Assembly: GCA_963383645.1 (NCBI GenBank)
Contig: OY726563.1
Coordinates: 42,364,331-42,428,330, forward strand
Source: Muscardinus avellanarius
Lineage: Eukaryota > Chordata > Mammalia > Rodentia > Gliridae
Reading direction: 5' to 3'
Length of the DNA stretch: 64,000 bases
A program made the translations under genes and the position numbers. Of the stretch, positions 34,835-46,723 are shown one piece after another. Numbering within the stretch: position 1 is the first letter of the stretch; every line of letters begins with the position of its first letter. The notes under the pieces were generated by a model. The model ran no database searches, was not told the DNA's origin, and saw only the letters and a program-made list of their open reading frames with translations.

Positions 34835-35029
34835 CAAGAAAATGTTTACAATTACGGTTATGTGGGTGTGTGGGGTTGTATCCAGTGGGCAAAAAGAAGT
34901 CAGAGGGCAGTATTCGAATCTAGATTCATGCTTATATGTAGTTTTCCCTATCCCTGTCTACCATGCCTTACCTTTCCATAATTCTCAGAAATCATTTCAG
35001 TAGTATATATCATAGTTTTATTTGTAGGG

Positions 35030-35248
35030 GTTTTTTTTTTGAGGAACTGGGGATTGAGCCCAGGTGTATTCTACCTCCAAGCTACACCCCCAGTTGTTGT
35101 TATGTTTTTTTTTTTATTTTTAAACATGGTCTTACTATGTTGCTGAGGTTCTCACTAAATGGCTGAGGCTGGCTTTGAGCCTACAATCCTCTTGTCTCAG
35201 CCTTCTAAGTACTGGGATTATAGGTATTTGCCACGGCACTCTGCTAGT
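35030..35248 (-). mobile_element. B1-dID SINE
   Basis: Complete, T-rich linker. Confidence 0.88.
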
Positions 35249-35771
35249 TGTAGTGTTTGCAGTTTCATTACCCATATCCCTTAGCACTAGTTTTGTTGTC
35301 TAGCTCTCAGTAGAGTTAGGATAGAGACTTTTTTCTTCCTTGTACTTCCTGTGTCTCAAATACCTACAGGTTTTGACCTCCTGTGATCAGGAACCAAAGC
35401 AGTGTATCCCTACATGAGTGCAGGGGGGATATGCAGATCAATACCGGGCTCTGGCCAATCAGATTGGATGTCAGATAGAGCAAGGGCTTCTTGGGGTTCC
35501 AGCTGCTGGATGGAGGAAAAGTTTGGGAGTTTCTGAGGGGTGGTGAAGGGGAGTTATCAGGAAAGATATTTATCTACAACTACAGAGTTATTTTAGTATT
35601 AGTATGTAAGAACCAGTATGGCATATGGATGCATGCCAACAGAATAGTCTCCCTGAGCAAGTGTTCCAGAGTCAAACTAAGATAGTTTGTATATTAAAAC
35701 ATAATGTGGTCCAGCAGTATTACCCACAGTTTAGATGGGAGGGCTACTCTACCTACATATGCTTTTATAGA
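35249..35771. other. unique intron
   Basis: Nothing recognised. Confidence 0.45.
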
Positions 35772-35858
35772 TTTTTCCCTCCTTCCTTGCTTTCCTTCTT
35801 CTTCTCCTTCTTCCTCCCTCCCTCCCTCCCTCTTTTCCTTCCTTTTCTTCCTTTTCTG
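35772..35858. repeat. (CTT)n/(CCTT)n pyrimidine tract
   Basis: Tail of the following SINE. Confidence 0.92.
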
Positions 35859-36040
35859 TGATACCAGGGATTGAACTCAGATATATTCGACTTCCAAGAT
35901 ATAACCGAAGCCCTTTTTATCTTGTTTTGAAACACAGTCTCACTAGGTTGCTATGAATCTCCACAGGCTGCTGAGGCTGTCCTCGAACCTGTGATTCTCC
36001 TGTCTCAGCCTACCAGGGATTACATGCATGTGCCTGGCCC
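35859..36040 (-). mobile_element. B1-dID SINE
   Basis: Small deletion at the B1 head. Confidence 0.87.
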
Positions 36041-36445
36041 CAACATTTGCTTTTTGTCATTGGATGTGTCTAAGTGGGAAAGAGAAGTAAATTTAAAAAA
36101 TTGAAGGTACAAGTTGCTAGATAGAAGGTTCCCAAAAATATTGATGAATTTTAGTGCCTCGGTTGTAATGTATTCTCAAACACATAGGTGCAGTGGAACA
36201 TGCAAAGAGTTTATGAGATATAGAACAGATGAACCAGTACAAGAATGGAGAGTGGAGGGGGGGCAGGTGTGGAAGTTAGAAGTGGTACATAATAGGCTCT
36301 TAGTATTTTCTGTTGGATGGAGGTAAAATATAAATGGCCACAGGATGAATACCTACTGATATATGCTAGTTATTGTGCTGAATTTTTTGGAGATGCGGTT
36401 CCGGCATTGCAAAAATCCAATATATCCCTTTAAAACCGAAATACG
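36041..36445. other. unique intron
   Basis: Nothing firm. Confidence 0.4.
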
Positions 36446-36785
36446 CTTCTTATACTTTTATTGCTGCATTGTAATTATACATCATAGTGAGGCTCCAAAT
36501 TGTACAAACAATCATGCACACAAGTCTTGATGTGTTTTCCTTCAGGTCCCACCCCACTACCCACCTCTCCCCATACATAATAGTGAGATTGGTAATGATA
36601 CCTTCATATGCGGGCACAGCATAATTTGAACTATTTCTTTCAGCAGTTCTTTCTTTTCTTCTCCCCATCGCCCTCCCCCATCCCCTTCCACTATTCTGTT
36701 GGTCACTCTCCTCAATTATTTAAGGTCCCTTTTGTTTCCTGTTTTTGTTCTAGCTTCCACATACGAGAGAAAACATTCAAAGGGC
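36446..36785 (-). mobile_element. L1 3' UTR and ORF2 end
   Basis: TGCATTGTAATTATACATCA, TAGTGAGATTGGTAATGATA; recurs at 42.5 and 49.0 kb. Confidence 0.82.
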
Positions 36786-37545
36786 TGATTAAAGGTCCTG
36801 TGATACACGGCAATAGCCTGGCCCCATTTCTATGGGTGCCCATTTATTTCTTTCAGCTGTCGGAAAACAGTGAATCCTCTGGCCATTGTGATATTGCTAA
36901 AGCAGGACTTCAAGGTCCATGCACGCGGTTACTGTCTCTCCATTTTCTCCTTGTATTTTGTTAGTGTTTAACCAGTTCACTTAATCAGTTACTATTCACC
37001 CCCTAGGTGTATTTCTAATGGATTGTTGGTTAGGGATTGAAATAAACATCAATCTCAGAACAAAATTTGTTTTCTTGTGTTTTCAGGGGGTTTTGAGCTC
37101 TAAGCATCAGGTGATTTTTAGAAAAAAAAATAGAAAGTTGTTTCCATCACGAGGAATAGGTTAAATGTATTCATTGACATGCCTGCTCATTCAAACAGTA
37201 TGTTTCTAAAGAACCACTGTTAAGTCTTTAGACCTAAGTGTAACCTACAGGAAAGGCTGTTTCAATATTGACTCTAATTTCTGACTAGTTTACTGTATTT
37301 TTTTCCTAGACTCAGGCAAGGCAAATTATCCCTTTTTGGACATTTTTTTCTGTTATTCAAGTTAAAATCGAATTGAGCCTTAAATAAAATCGAATTGAGC
37401 CTTAAATTATTTTATATATAACATCCATTGTACTTTCAAATAAGTTTTTACTTTTTTTCCTATTGGTGGCAAAAATCTAGACTCACCTTAGTAGCCTGAG
37501 CTGACATTTAGGCTCACTGTTTAATTTTGCTTTGTTTTCCTTAGA
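36786..37545. other. unique intron block
   Basis: About 760 bases with no SINE; AAATCGAATTGAGCCTTAAAT is repeated in tandem at 37365-37408. Confidence 0.5.
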
Positions 37546-37552
37546 GGCATTT

Positions 37553-37553
<1 letters not shown>

Positions 37554-37599
<46 letters not shown>

Positions 37600-37620
37600 C
37601 TCTCTCTCTCCCTCCCTCCT
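37554..37620. repeat. (TC)n
   Basis: About 30 units. Confidence 0.96.
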
Positions 37621-37628
37621 TCCCCTTC

Positions 37629-37758
37629 TCTTTTGAAACAGGGTCTTGCTATGTTGCCAAGAGCCTTGCTATGTTGATGAAGCTTGCCTCTAACCTGTTA
37701 TCCTCCTGTCTCAGCCTCCCAAATACTTGGATTACAGGTGTGTACCACCACACCCGAC
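37629..37758 (-). mobile_element. B1 part of a B1-dID SINE
   Basis: ID part replaced by the (TC)n tract. Confidence 0.82.
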
Positions 37759-37782
37759 TAAAACTTAACTGTGTGTGTGGGG

Positions 37783-37962
37783 AGGTGTACTGGGGATTGA
37801 ACCCAAGGTCATTAGACCTCTAAGCGACATCCCCAGCCCTATTTTATTTTATTTTAAACAAATTCCCTCCAAGTCAGTCGTTGAGGCTGACCTTGAACCT
37901 GCAATCCTCTTGTCTCAGCCTCCCAAGTACTGGGATTACAGGTGTGTGTCAGCTGCTTGGTT
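37783..37962 (-). mobile_element. B1-dID SINE
   Basis: Complete. Confidence 0.88.
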
Positions 37963-38018
37963 TAAAGTTTAAATTCCTTCTTTCCTTCCCTTTTTATTCC
38001 TTCCTTCTTTCCTTCCAT

Positions 38019-38189
38019 ACAGGAGATTCAATCAAGGGGCATTCTACCTCTAAGCTACACCCCCAGCTCTTTTTAAATTTATTTTAGTTTTGAAACAGGC
38101 TCTTGCTACATTCCTGAGGCTGGCCTCGATCCTCGTGTCTCAGCCTCCCAAGTAGCGAGATTACAGGTGTGTGCCACCATACACAGCTG
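38019..38189 (-). mobile_element. B1-dID SINE
   Basis: (CCTT)n before it. Confidence 0.88.
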
Positions 38190-38237
38190 AAGCTTAACTC
38201 AGTGCACTGATTTTTTTTGTTGTTGTTTATTTTGTTG

Positions 38238-38300
38238 CAACATTGGGCATTGAACCAAGGGACATTCTACCTCTAAGCTATACCTCCAGCCCTTTTTTAT

Positions 38301-38347
<47 letters not shown>

Positions 38348-38900
38348 GGTATTGGGGGTGGAACCCAGGGGCCCTCTACCTCTGGGCTACATTCCCAGAC
38401 CTATTTTATATTTGAAAACAGGGTCTCAATAAGTTGCTGAGAACCTCACTAAGTAGCTGAGGCTGACTTTGAACTTTTTTGATTCTCCTGCCTCAGCCTC
38501 TCAAGTGATGGGATTACAAGTGTGCACCACTATGCCCAGCTTTTTATTCTTTATTTTATTTTATTTTATTTTATTGGTGGTACTGGGGTTCCTGGAAGCC
38601 CTTCTACCTCCGGGCTACACTCCCAGACCTATTTTATTTTTTTTTATTTGGAAACAGGGTCTCTTAAGCCAGCGAGGCTGGCTCTGAACCAGCGCGGTCC
38701 TCCTGTCCTCCTGTCTCCGCCTCCCAAGTGCAGGGAATTACAAGCATGCGCCACCACACCCGGCGCTTAGTCTATATTTTGAAAAAGGTTTTCACTAAGT
38801 ATCAGAAGGCCTTACTAAGTAGCTGAGCCTGTATGCAAATCTGCAACCAACCTGTCCTCCCAAGTACTGGAATTACAAGTGTGAGCCACCACGCCCAACA
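38238..38900 (-). mobile_element. triple SINE nest
   Basis: An outer copy (38238-38299 and 38764-38900) holds a (TTTC)n tract (38300-38345), a second copy (38348-38545) and a subtype A copy. Confidence 0.82.
38571..38763 (-). mobile_element. B1-dID SINE, subtype A
   Basis: TCCTCCTG is doubled near 38700. Confidence 0.9.
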
Positions 38901-38960
38901 TGCACTGTTTTTTTGAAAATCTTTTTTGCATTTTGACTGGCTGGTCTTGCTGCCATTTTT

Positions 38961-39164
38961 TTTTCTGATAATGGAGATGGAACCCAGGGGCATTCTACCT
39001 CTGAGCTACACCTCCGGCCCTATTGCTTTTTATTCTAATTATTTTTGAAACAAGGTCTCACTGAGTTGCAGAGGTCCTTACTAAGTAGCTGAGGCTGGTC
39101 ACAAACCGCCATCCTCCTGTCTCAGCCTCCCGATTACAAGAGTGCATCACTATGCCCAGCTTCC
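38961..39164 (-). mobile_element. B1-dID SINE
   Basis: Target duplication TGCTGCCATTTTT (38948-38960 / 39165-39177). Confidence 0.93.
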
Positions 39165-39353
39165 TGCTGCCATTTTTAACCACTAAGTTTTATGAAATTA
39201 CCGGTCAAATATGACCAACAGCTTATGCTCTTTGTCCTTGAGTCCAATACAGACAACTTGGTGAAAGAGCACAAACCATTTAGTCTTTCCAATTGATGAA
39301 ACCTAAAAGAGTAGGTGTCACTATCATCATTATGATTTATTTTATTCATTTAT

Positions 39354-39545
39354 TTTTTGTGGTACTGGGATTGAAGCCAGAAGCATTCTACCTCTGAATT
39401 ATCGCAGTGCTAGTTTATTTTGAAATAGGGTCTTCCTAAGTTGCAGAGGGTCCTGCTAAGTTGCTGAGGCTGGCTTTGAATCAATGATCTTCCTGTCTCA
39501 ACCTCTAAGAACTGGGATTACAGGCTTGTACCACCATGCCCAGCT
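39354..39545 (-). mobile_element. B1-dID SINE
   Basis: Complete. Confidence 0.88.
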
Positions 39546-39652
39546 CGACATATTTGAGATACTTTAATTTTTTCTGTTATAAAAATTGTGATGAGTATTT
39601 TAAAATTCTTGGGCCATCCTTGTGCAAGTACCCATTAGAGGGTTTTTTTTTT

Positions 39653-39848
39653 AACTGGTTGTGGTAGTATATGCCTATAATCCCAGTACTCTGAGACAGT
39701 TGAATCACAGATTCAAGGCCAGCCTCAGTAAACTAGTAAGGCCCTTAGCAATTTAGCATAATCTTATTTCAAAATTAAAAAATGAAAAATAGGGCTAGAG
39801 GTATAACTCAGAGGTAGAATGTACCAGGTTCTATCCCTAGTACCAAAG
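39653..39848 (+). mobile_element. B1-dID SINE
   Basis: Complete. Confidence 0.88.
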
Positions 39849-40327
39849 CAAAACAAAAAGACTCTGTATGTGCTGAAAGTATTAGAACCATTACTGTAGG
39901 TGCTACAGATAACTTAGAATCTGAGAAATGATCTGCTCAGATCTGTATTTCAGGAAGATAACTCTGCTTGCTTTAAAATATTAACAGTATATTTCTCATA
40001 AAATACATTAAAAGTTAACAAACATTTTGTCTTAATTTCATAAAAAGATCAGTTGTCCTACACTGAGTAGTCTGCTTAATGACAATATGTTAGAAAATAC
40101 AAATTTGTCAAAAAAAGGAATGGAAGGTAAAAAAGAAAAAAAGAGAAATATAGCATGTCAAACTCTGAATACTAGTGCTTCATTTATTAATCTAAATTGT
40201 AATTAAATCTTGCTTTAGTATGAAAACCACAAGCTCTGTAATACTCAAAGGAAGCAAACTTATATGAAATAAAGGCATTCCCCTAGAAGCACTGAAAATA
40301 CATTTTAAATGCACCTGAATTTTCATT
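39849..40327. other. unique intron
   Basis: Nothing recognised. Confidence 0.45.
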
Positions 40328-40341
40328 AAGTTATTAACATG

Positions 40342-40544
40342 ACCGGGTAGGTAGCACATGCCTGTAATCCCAGTACTTGGGAGAATAAGACAGGAAGATC
40401 CCAGGTTCAAGGCCAGCCTCAGCAATTTGGCAAGTCCTTTCCTATCTTAGTAAGACCCTATTTCAAACTAAAAAATAAAATAGGGGCTACAGGTATAGCT
40501 CAGAGATGGAATGCCCCTGGGTTTAATTCCCAGTACAAACAAAA
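40342..40544 (+). mobile_element. B1-dID SINE
   Basis: Perfect target duplication AAGTTATTAACATG (40328-40341 / 40545-40558). Confidence 0.95.
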
Positions 40545-40558
40545 AAGTTATTAACATG

Positions 40559-41440
40559 CTCCTAGCTATATTTGATGAAGTGTGAAATAATCCAATAAGA
40601 TTAGTCTTAATAGATAATGTAAGCAAAACCTGTTTGGGTCTTCAGACACTACAGGTAAAACACTATTTAATAAGTGACTTTGAAGGAAGCTATGAGGTTG
40701 GGCCTGTAATCCTTTTTGAACAAGATATTTGTAGTTTTCTAAAAGTTTAATTGTATGAGACAGTCACAGTTGGACCATAAATGATTCTTGCTTTGTTACA
40801 GTTTCATAACTCTTTGCCATTTAATATCAGTTACCAAATCATTTAAATTCTCCATATGAATGCTATATTAGTTCACCGAGAGAGTGAGATATTATAACTA
40901 CAATGGCCTGAAAGCATACAGATTTCACACGCTTCACATTTCATAAGATTTTGTTGTATTAACATCTCAGGATGTATAGGGCTTTAAGATCCCATGAAAA
41001 CAATAACATTTCAGAGCCCTATGCAGAGGGCTGTGGCCAGGAGCACACTGTGACCAGATTAATGTTTAACATGGTTTTGTTCTCCTGATTCACTTAGAGA
41101 GCTGGTAGATGGCAATTTTATTCTTCTTTACTGGACTGGCCTTATTGAACAATTAATTAAGGCCTGCTTTAAATTAGCTTTCAGAGTAGGGCCAGGGAGG
41201 CAAAAGCCTCGAAAACAATGGAAGCACAGCTTTGTTTGAATTTATTGGCAGAGCTGCAGCGGCTGCGTTCATGCAGGTGGGATTAACAAATGTGCCTTCT
41301 GGGGAGAGTGCTACTACTGAGAAGAAACTCATTTTCTTGATTATACTCTGAGGTTTCAAAGTGTCTAGGTACTATTAAAGAACGGATCTTATATGGTACA
41401 TTCATGTGCAGTTCCATTTGTCATATTTTCTCCTCCTTTC
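40559..41440. other. SINE-free intronic block with HNF1-like site
   Basis: About 880 bases without a recognised repeat. At 41057-41070 is GATTAATGTTTAAC, two mismatches from the HNF1 palindrome GTTAATNATTAAC when written with its flanking G. Further homeodomain-type AATTAATTAA lies at about 41151-41160. HNF1A drives proximal-tubule genes including Clcn5 (established knowledge); its use here is inference. Confidence 0.4.
41057..41070. promoter_or_regulatory. HNF1-like palindromic motif
   Basis: GATTAATGTTTAAC resembles the bipartite HNF1 site, about 2.2 kb upstream of the candidate internal promoter. Confidence 0.3.
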
Positions 41441-41552
41441 CTCCCTTCCTCATTCCTTCCTTCCTTCCTTCCTTCGCTAAGGATTGAGCCCAGGGCCTCA
41501 TGCATACTAAGCACGTGCTGTAATAAACTGAGAGCTATATCCTCAATACTCA
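41441..41552 (-). mobile_element. single ID-type SINE with (CCTT)n
   Basis: ID at 41476-41552 (TGAGCCCAGGGCCTCATGCA); (CCTT)n at 41449-41474. Confidence 0.82.
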
Positions 41553-41566
41553 AATTCCTTTTTTTT

Positions 41567-41688
41567 CCCTTGAGATAGGGTCTTTCTCTGTTGCCCACAC
41601 TGGCCTCCAACTACTGAGCTCAAGCAGTCCTCCTGCCTGGCCTCTCCAGTTGCTGGGACTATAGGTGTATAGCACTGCTCACCGCTTC
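41567..41688 (-). mobile_element. B1-type monomer
   Basis: GAGATAGGGTCTTTCTCTGT onward; no ID part. Confidence 0.78.
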
Positions 41689-41751
41689 ACATTTTCTTCA
41701 ATTATGATATGTACATGGTACATGAAACACAGAACATATATGTTCACTTTT

Positions 41752-41954
41752 TGTGGCTGGGAATGGAACCCAGGGACATGCTACCTCCGAGCTACGCTTC
41801 CAGCCATATTTTTAATCCTTTATTTTGAAACAGAATCTCACTGAGTTGGGGGGGGGTGCTTATTCAGTTGTAGCTGAAGCTGGCCACGAACTGCCATCCT
41901 TCTGTCTCAGCCTCCCGAATGCTGGGATTACAAGTGTGTACCACCACGCCAGGC
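41752..41954 (-). mobile_element. B1-dID SINE
   Basis: G10 run in the linker; TTCACTTTT flanks both ends. Confidence 0.88.
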
Positions 41955-41968
41955 TACATATTCACTTT

Positions 41969-42133
41969 TAAAATGATTATAAAGTCATTGCTGAGGTGAC
42001 CATCACCCAGCTCAAGGAAAATGACCAGCATTCCAAAAGCCATACCCTCACCATGTGCTTCCCACCCTTCATGTGACCTTCTCTTTTGCTCCCTTCCTTA
42101 CTTGTCATTTTCTTTCTTGTTTTATTATGTTTG
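41969..42133. other. intron, possible old L1M
   Basis: ATGACCAGCATTCCAAAAGCC resembles an L1M non-coding segment. Confidence 0.35.
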
Positions 42134-42437
42134 GGTACTAGGGATTGAACTCAAGGGCACCCTACCTCCAAGCTATGCCCACAGATCTATTTTATTTTTT
42201 AATTTGGAAACAGGGTCTCACTGAGTTGCAGAGGGCCTCACGAAGTAGCTGAGGCTGGCCACGAACCTGCATCCAGTGCATTTTGTTTTCTATCACTGAG
42301 CTAAATCCCCAGCCTTATTCTTTTATTTTAAAATAGGGTCTCACTAAATTAATGTGCAGTGACTTCAAACCTTCAAGCCTCCCATCTCAGCCTCCCCAAG
42401 TACTAGGATTACAAGCATGTGCCACTGTACCCAACTT
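42134..42437 (-). mobile_element. two B1-dID SINE pieces
   Basis: 42134-42272 lacks its B1 head; 42280-42437 lacks part of its ID end. Confidence 0.82.
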
Positions 42438-42471
42438 CCAGCGAAATTTTTTTTTTAAAAAAGCCTTTTCT

Positions 42472-42642
42472 AGTGAGGCTCAAAGTGATGCAAACATCCA
42501 TACACACATCACTTGGTATATTTCCCTCTTCATCTCACCCAGTCCCCCTTCTCCTCCCCCATACATGTTGGTGAGATGGATAGTGATGCCTTCATATATG
42601 GGGATAACATTATTTGAACTGTTCCTTCCTCAATCCTAAAAG
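42472..42642 (-). mobile_element. L1 3' UTR fragment
   Basis: ATGTTGGTGAGATGGATAGT matches the 36.5-kb L1. Confidence 0.78.
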
Positions 42643-42992
42643 CACAAAAAGGGGGAATGGGATTTAAGATGAATTTATAAATATTGAACAAAGACAAAGA
42701 AGATTCAATATAAATATATTATGTGACCCTGGAGACCAAAATAAATGACCAGATCAGAATTTAAAAAGTATAATTTAAGAAAACTCTTCTGAAATAAAAA
42801 GTTAAGTGAAATCACATATTGAATAACAATAACCAAAAAAAGGTCTTTTTTAGAGACCTCGTGAAAATTAAGAGACCAGAGGATAGAGAAATGGGATTGG
42901 GGGAGAGAAAAAGGGAGGGAAAGGGAAAGTAGGGAAAAGAAAACAGACCAAATAAGGTGATAAAGTGGTACACAATGCACCACTAAAAGATT
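42643..42992 (+). mobile_element. L1 3' UTR fragment
   Basis: The end TACACAATGCACCACTAAAAG is L1-like; with the previous entry it forms tail-to-tail L1 pieces. Confidence 0.55.
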
Positions 42993-43204
42993 AGTGTGAA
43001 AGTGTCTTTTCCATATTTACTTCTCCTTTTTTTTTTTAACTTGAGGCCCTTCTAACTCTAAATGCTTTTGAACATGTCTACTTTTTCCTTCTGGGACTTT
43101 CTGCTAAGTGAAGTCTGAGAACTGATACTGGCCCCCCCCCTTTTTTTAACTGACCTGCCTGACCCCCGTTTGGTGGCATGTGTTTAGATGAGACTACATC
43201 TTTA

Positions 43205-43464
43205 AGGCTTTGGTGCTCGGTTAAAAATCGTCCTTTCTCCAAGGCTGGTCCAAGGGTCTGGTCACGTGATTCCAACAGTGACATCACACTCTGACCGCCG
43301 GGGGAGCACTGGTGGCTCTTTAGGTGGCGTTTGTTGCTGTGAAAGGCAGTGAGCGAGCACAGAGAGGGCGCCTTCTCTAAAAGCGCCTCAACCTAAATGA
43401 CTAAATGCGGGCTGCCAAGGTTATTTCTTCCTTGAGGCAGAGAAACAGAAAACTGTGATTGAAG
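43205..43464 (+). promoter_or_regulatory. candidate CLCN5 internal promoter and untranslated first exon
   Basis: This is a repeat-free stretch, richer in CpG than its surroundings, about 2.3 kb upstream of the exon with the short-isoform start. It contains GTCACGTGAT at 43261-43270 (an E-box close to the TFEB/MITF 'CLEAR' site GTCACGTGAC) and a CRE/AP-1-like TGACATCA at about 43279. Downstream, GAAG|GTAAGC at 43464/43465 is a near-perfect 5' splice site. A transcript starting near 43300-43350 and spliced here would be a non-coding first exon; its reading frames have short uORFs and stops. No TATA box is clear. Human and mouse CLCN5 are known to use alternative 5' ends; that this is one of them is inference. 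Confidence 0.45.
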
Positions 43465-44045
43465 GTAAGCAGACTTGAGCCCAACCCAGGACCAACGCGT
43501 GCCCCCGGGAGCAGGGGATCTGGAGAATCCAAGCAGTGTGTAGTAGAATTATAATCAGTGCCTGCCCTTTGCGAGGGGCCTGGCAATTGCGTCTCTAACA
43601 GGAGAGCGAGCAACGACAAAGAAGGATGATGCGGTGGTGCTCATGTTACCTAGTGATGTAATAGGATTCTTTCTTTCCTGCCAGGACGCTGTTGCAGATC
43701 CTCATTTTGCCTTAAGATCTTTAAAGCCGGGGGCCTCATTTGATATATAGCATAACATTTGATAGCTCCGGATGCTTTTGAAAATCAGTTTCACAAAATC
43801 CTTTCTGTTTCTTTTTATTCTTCTTCCTAAAGGAACTCTTAAACCAGAGCAAACGCAATGCAACATTAACCTGCCTTAAAAAGTCAATTTCTGATTGTGT
43901 TCATGTCAGCATTTGACTTGAGAATGGAAATAGCTTGGCCTCTCCTCTCCCCCACATGCACTTCATTCTCTGTCTGCCCTGATTTCCTAGCTGGCTTTCC
44001 CCCTTCCAAACTCTCAAACAACATACCAGCTTTCATCTTTATCAG

Positions 44046-44109
44046 CCTGACACTGACATGATAGGAAACGCTGGACGGGTGATTCAACAGCCATCCATTG
44101 CACAGCCAG
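44046..44109 (+). other. candidate small alternative 5' coding exon
   Basis: A 64-base segment is flanked by a good acceptor (CTTTCATCTTTATCAG before 44046) and a donor (CCAG|GTAGGAG at 44109/44110). Its frame is open throughout. ATG 44058 gives 17 residues, MIGNAGRVIQQPSIAQP, and leaves one base, which is exactly the phase needed by the exon at 45718. The result would be a short N-terminus running on into GDKSYNGGG. It lies 0.6 kb downstream of the candidate first-exon donor. I do not recognise the peptide. The chance of a phase match alone is about one in three, so this remains a proposal. Confidence 0.33.
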
Positions 44110-45177
44110 GTAGGAGTGAAGATATGGAAAGGACTTTGGTTTGGGGTTTTAAGATTAACTTGTTCACTACCTCCATGCCACTTCCCTGTCCCACCCCCAC
44201 CCTCCAGATCCTTTGGACTCAGCTGAGCTTTTCCTTTCAAATGTGTACATTTGCTAAAGTATGCTGAATTAGTACACTTCTAAAGACTTCCAATTGGTAA
44301 AACCCAGACAGCTTGGTGTGTGTATTTAAACTTGTCCCATGGTGGTGGTGAGGCTGTCTGGAAGGAGTTTCTAGAAAAGGTGGGCATGTAGAAGGGGACA
44401 GGGGGTCAGCTCAGGCCTTCTGTGCAGAGGAGTTCATTACCAAACAGTCTGGAGGGAGCCTTGTCACTGCCAAGGTGGGTGCTGCAAATATCAGCTTTGG
44501 CTGAATGAATTAGATGATGGTATTACTTTGCAATTTTTCCCTGTGTGCATCTGCATAAATTCCTCAATACTGTTTTAAATTTTTGTCTAATAGCAAAATA
44601 CTGTTTCATCAGGTGATACTGCCAGAATATTTTGAACATGTATGTTAAGCATTACTAACCATGTGTGGGCACAACTACTTAATTTAAATCCTTCTCCCTC
44701 ATTCATCAAATGCATTTTGGTTTTGGCTGATAATTTATCAAGTATCAGGTATGTGCCAGACACTGTGGAGAAGGCAATGGTGAATCATATATAGAGTTAA
44801 CAATAAAAAGAACTTTAATCTAGAAAAGAAGATACACATCCACATAAGTAATTATAATGGCAGGTGGGCAGATGAACGTGTTTTTTTTTTCCTGTCATTT
44901 TAACACTGAGCCATGCACAATTCTCTAATCTCAACTTGTAAATCTTAGATTTTCTGGCATACTTAGAGTTGATACAAGCCCATTATATCAGGGATCAAAG
45001 TCTTCCACCAAAAGGGAAATTTGTACATTCCAGCTGGCTTAACTCTTGAGAAGGCTGACTTTCTTCCTTTGGAGTCCTCAGTCAGGCAATAGCCACCTGA
45101 TAGGCATGAATTATTGCTCTATAAATGCAAAGTGATTCTTGATGTGATATGTCTGCAGAGACCTTTGCCCCCCCTTT

Positions 45178-45382
45178 TTTTGTGGTACTGGGAGTGGAAC
45201 CCAGAGACTTTCTACCTCCGGTCTATATTCCCAGACCTATTTACTATTTTATTTGGACACAGGGTCTCACTAAGTTGCTGAGAGCCTCACTAAGTAGCTG
45301 AGGCTGGCTTGGAACCCGTGCGATCCTCCTGTCTCAGCCTCCCAAGCGCGGGGATTACAAGTGTGCGCCACCACGCCTGGCA
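45178..45382 (-). mobile_element. B1-dID SINE
   Basis: Subtype A-like B1 head (CAAGCGCGGGGATTACAAG) but standard linker. Confidence 0.9.
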
Positions 45383-45959
<577 letters not shown>

Positions 45960-46021
45960 TGACTAAATCTGGTTTCTATTGTCAATATAGGGTTTTGTTG
46001 TTAACAAATTTTTTATTTTAA

Positions 46022-46023
46022 AT

Positions 46024-46070
<47 letters not shown>
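46022..46070. repeat. (TTTA)n
   Basis: 12 units, SINE tail. Confidence 0.96.
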
Positions 46071-46588
46071 CTGGAGACTGAGCCCAGGGACATTTACCTC
46101 TGAGTTACATCCCTAGCCCTATTTTTAAATTATTTTTTATTTATTTATTTTTGGTGGTACTGGGGTTCCTGGAAACCCTTCTACTTCTGAGCTATACTCC
46201 CAGACCTATTTTGTATTTTTTATTTGGAAACAGGGTCTTTTAAGCCAGCACGGCTGGCTTCGAACCTGTGGGATTCTACTGTCTCCGCCTCCCAAGCGCG
46301 GGGATTATAAGCATGCACCACTATGCCCGGCTTTATTTTTTATTTTGAAATAGGATCTCACTAAGTTGCAGAGGTCCTCACTAAGTAGCTGAGGCTGGCC
46401 ATGAACCTGCAATCCTCCTGTTTCAGCCTCCCAAGTATTAAGATTACAAGCCTGCACCACCATACCCAGCTCTTTATTGTTTTATTTTTAAAAGAGTCTC
46501 ACCAAATGGCTGAAGCTGGCCTCAAATCTGTGATTCTCCTGTCTCAGCCTCCTAAGTACTGGAATTATAGGCATGTGCCACCACCCCC
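46071..46588 (-). mobile_element. nest of B1-dID SINEs
   Basis: Outer copy 46071-46151 and 46333-46470; an extra B1 part at 46471-46588. Confidence 0.84.
46152..46332 (-). mobile_element. B1-dID SINE, subtype A
   Basis: Inner copy. Confidence 0.9.
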
Positions 46589-46723
46589 TTCTTGAAGGCA
46601 TCTTTTTTCTTGTACTGCACATAATATTTTATTCTGCCACTCAAAAGTGAGCATTTAGATATATCACTTTTTGAGAATTTTGCTATCCATAAATATATTT
46701 TTTGAAAAATTATCCTATATATG

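Larger units (their letters stand above)
43000..45165. other. SINE-free block upstream of exon B
   Basis: About 2.1 kb without a recognisable SINE or LINE, in a window that averages roughly one SINE per 600 bases. It holds the candidate promoter and small exon described separately. The remainder (44110-45165) is AT-rich single-copy-looking sequence with AGTTAAC at about 44797. Depletion of insertions is what a regulatory region under constraint would show. Confidence 0.5.

Noticed and set aside
36608..36964. 118-codon + frame
   Set aside because: Begins in antisense L1 3' UTR and shows no protein-like pattern.
43884..44240. 118-codon minus frame over the small exon region
   Set aside because: Antisense to the gene; no similarity recognised and no splice evidence.
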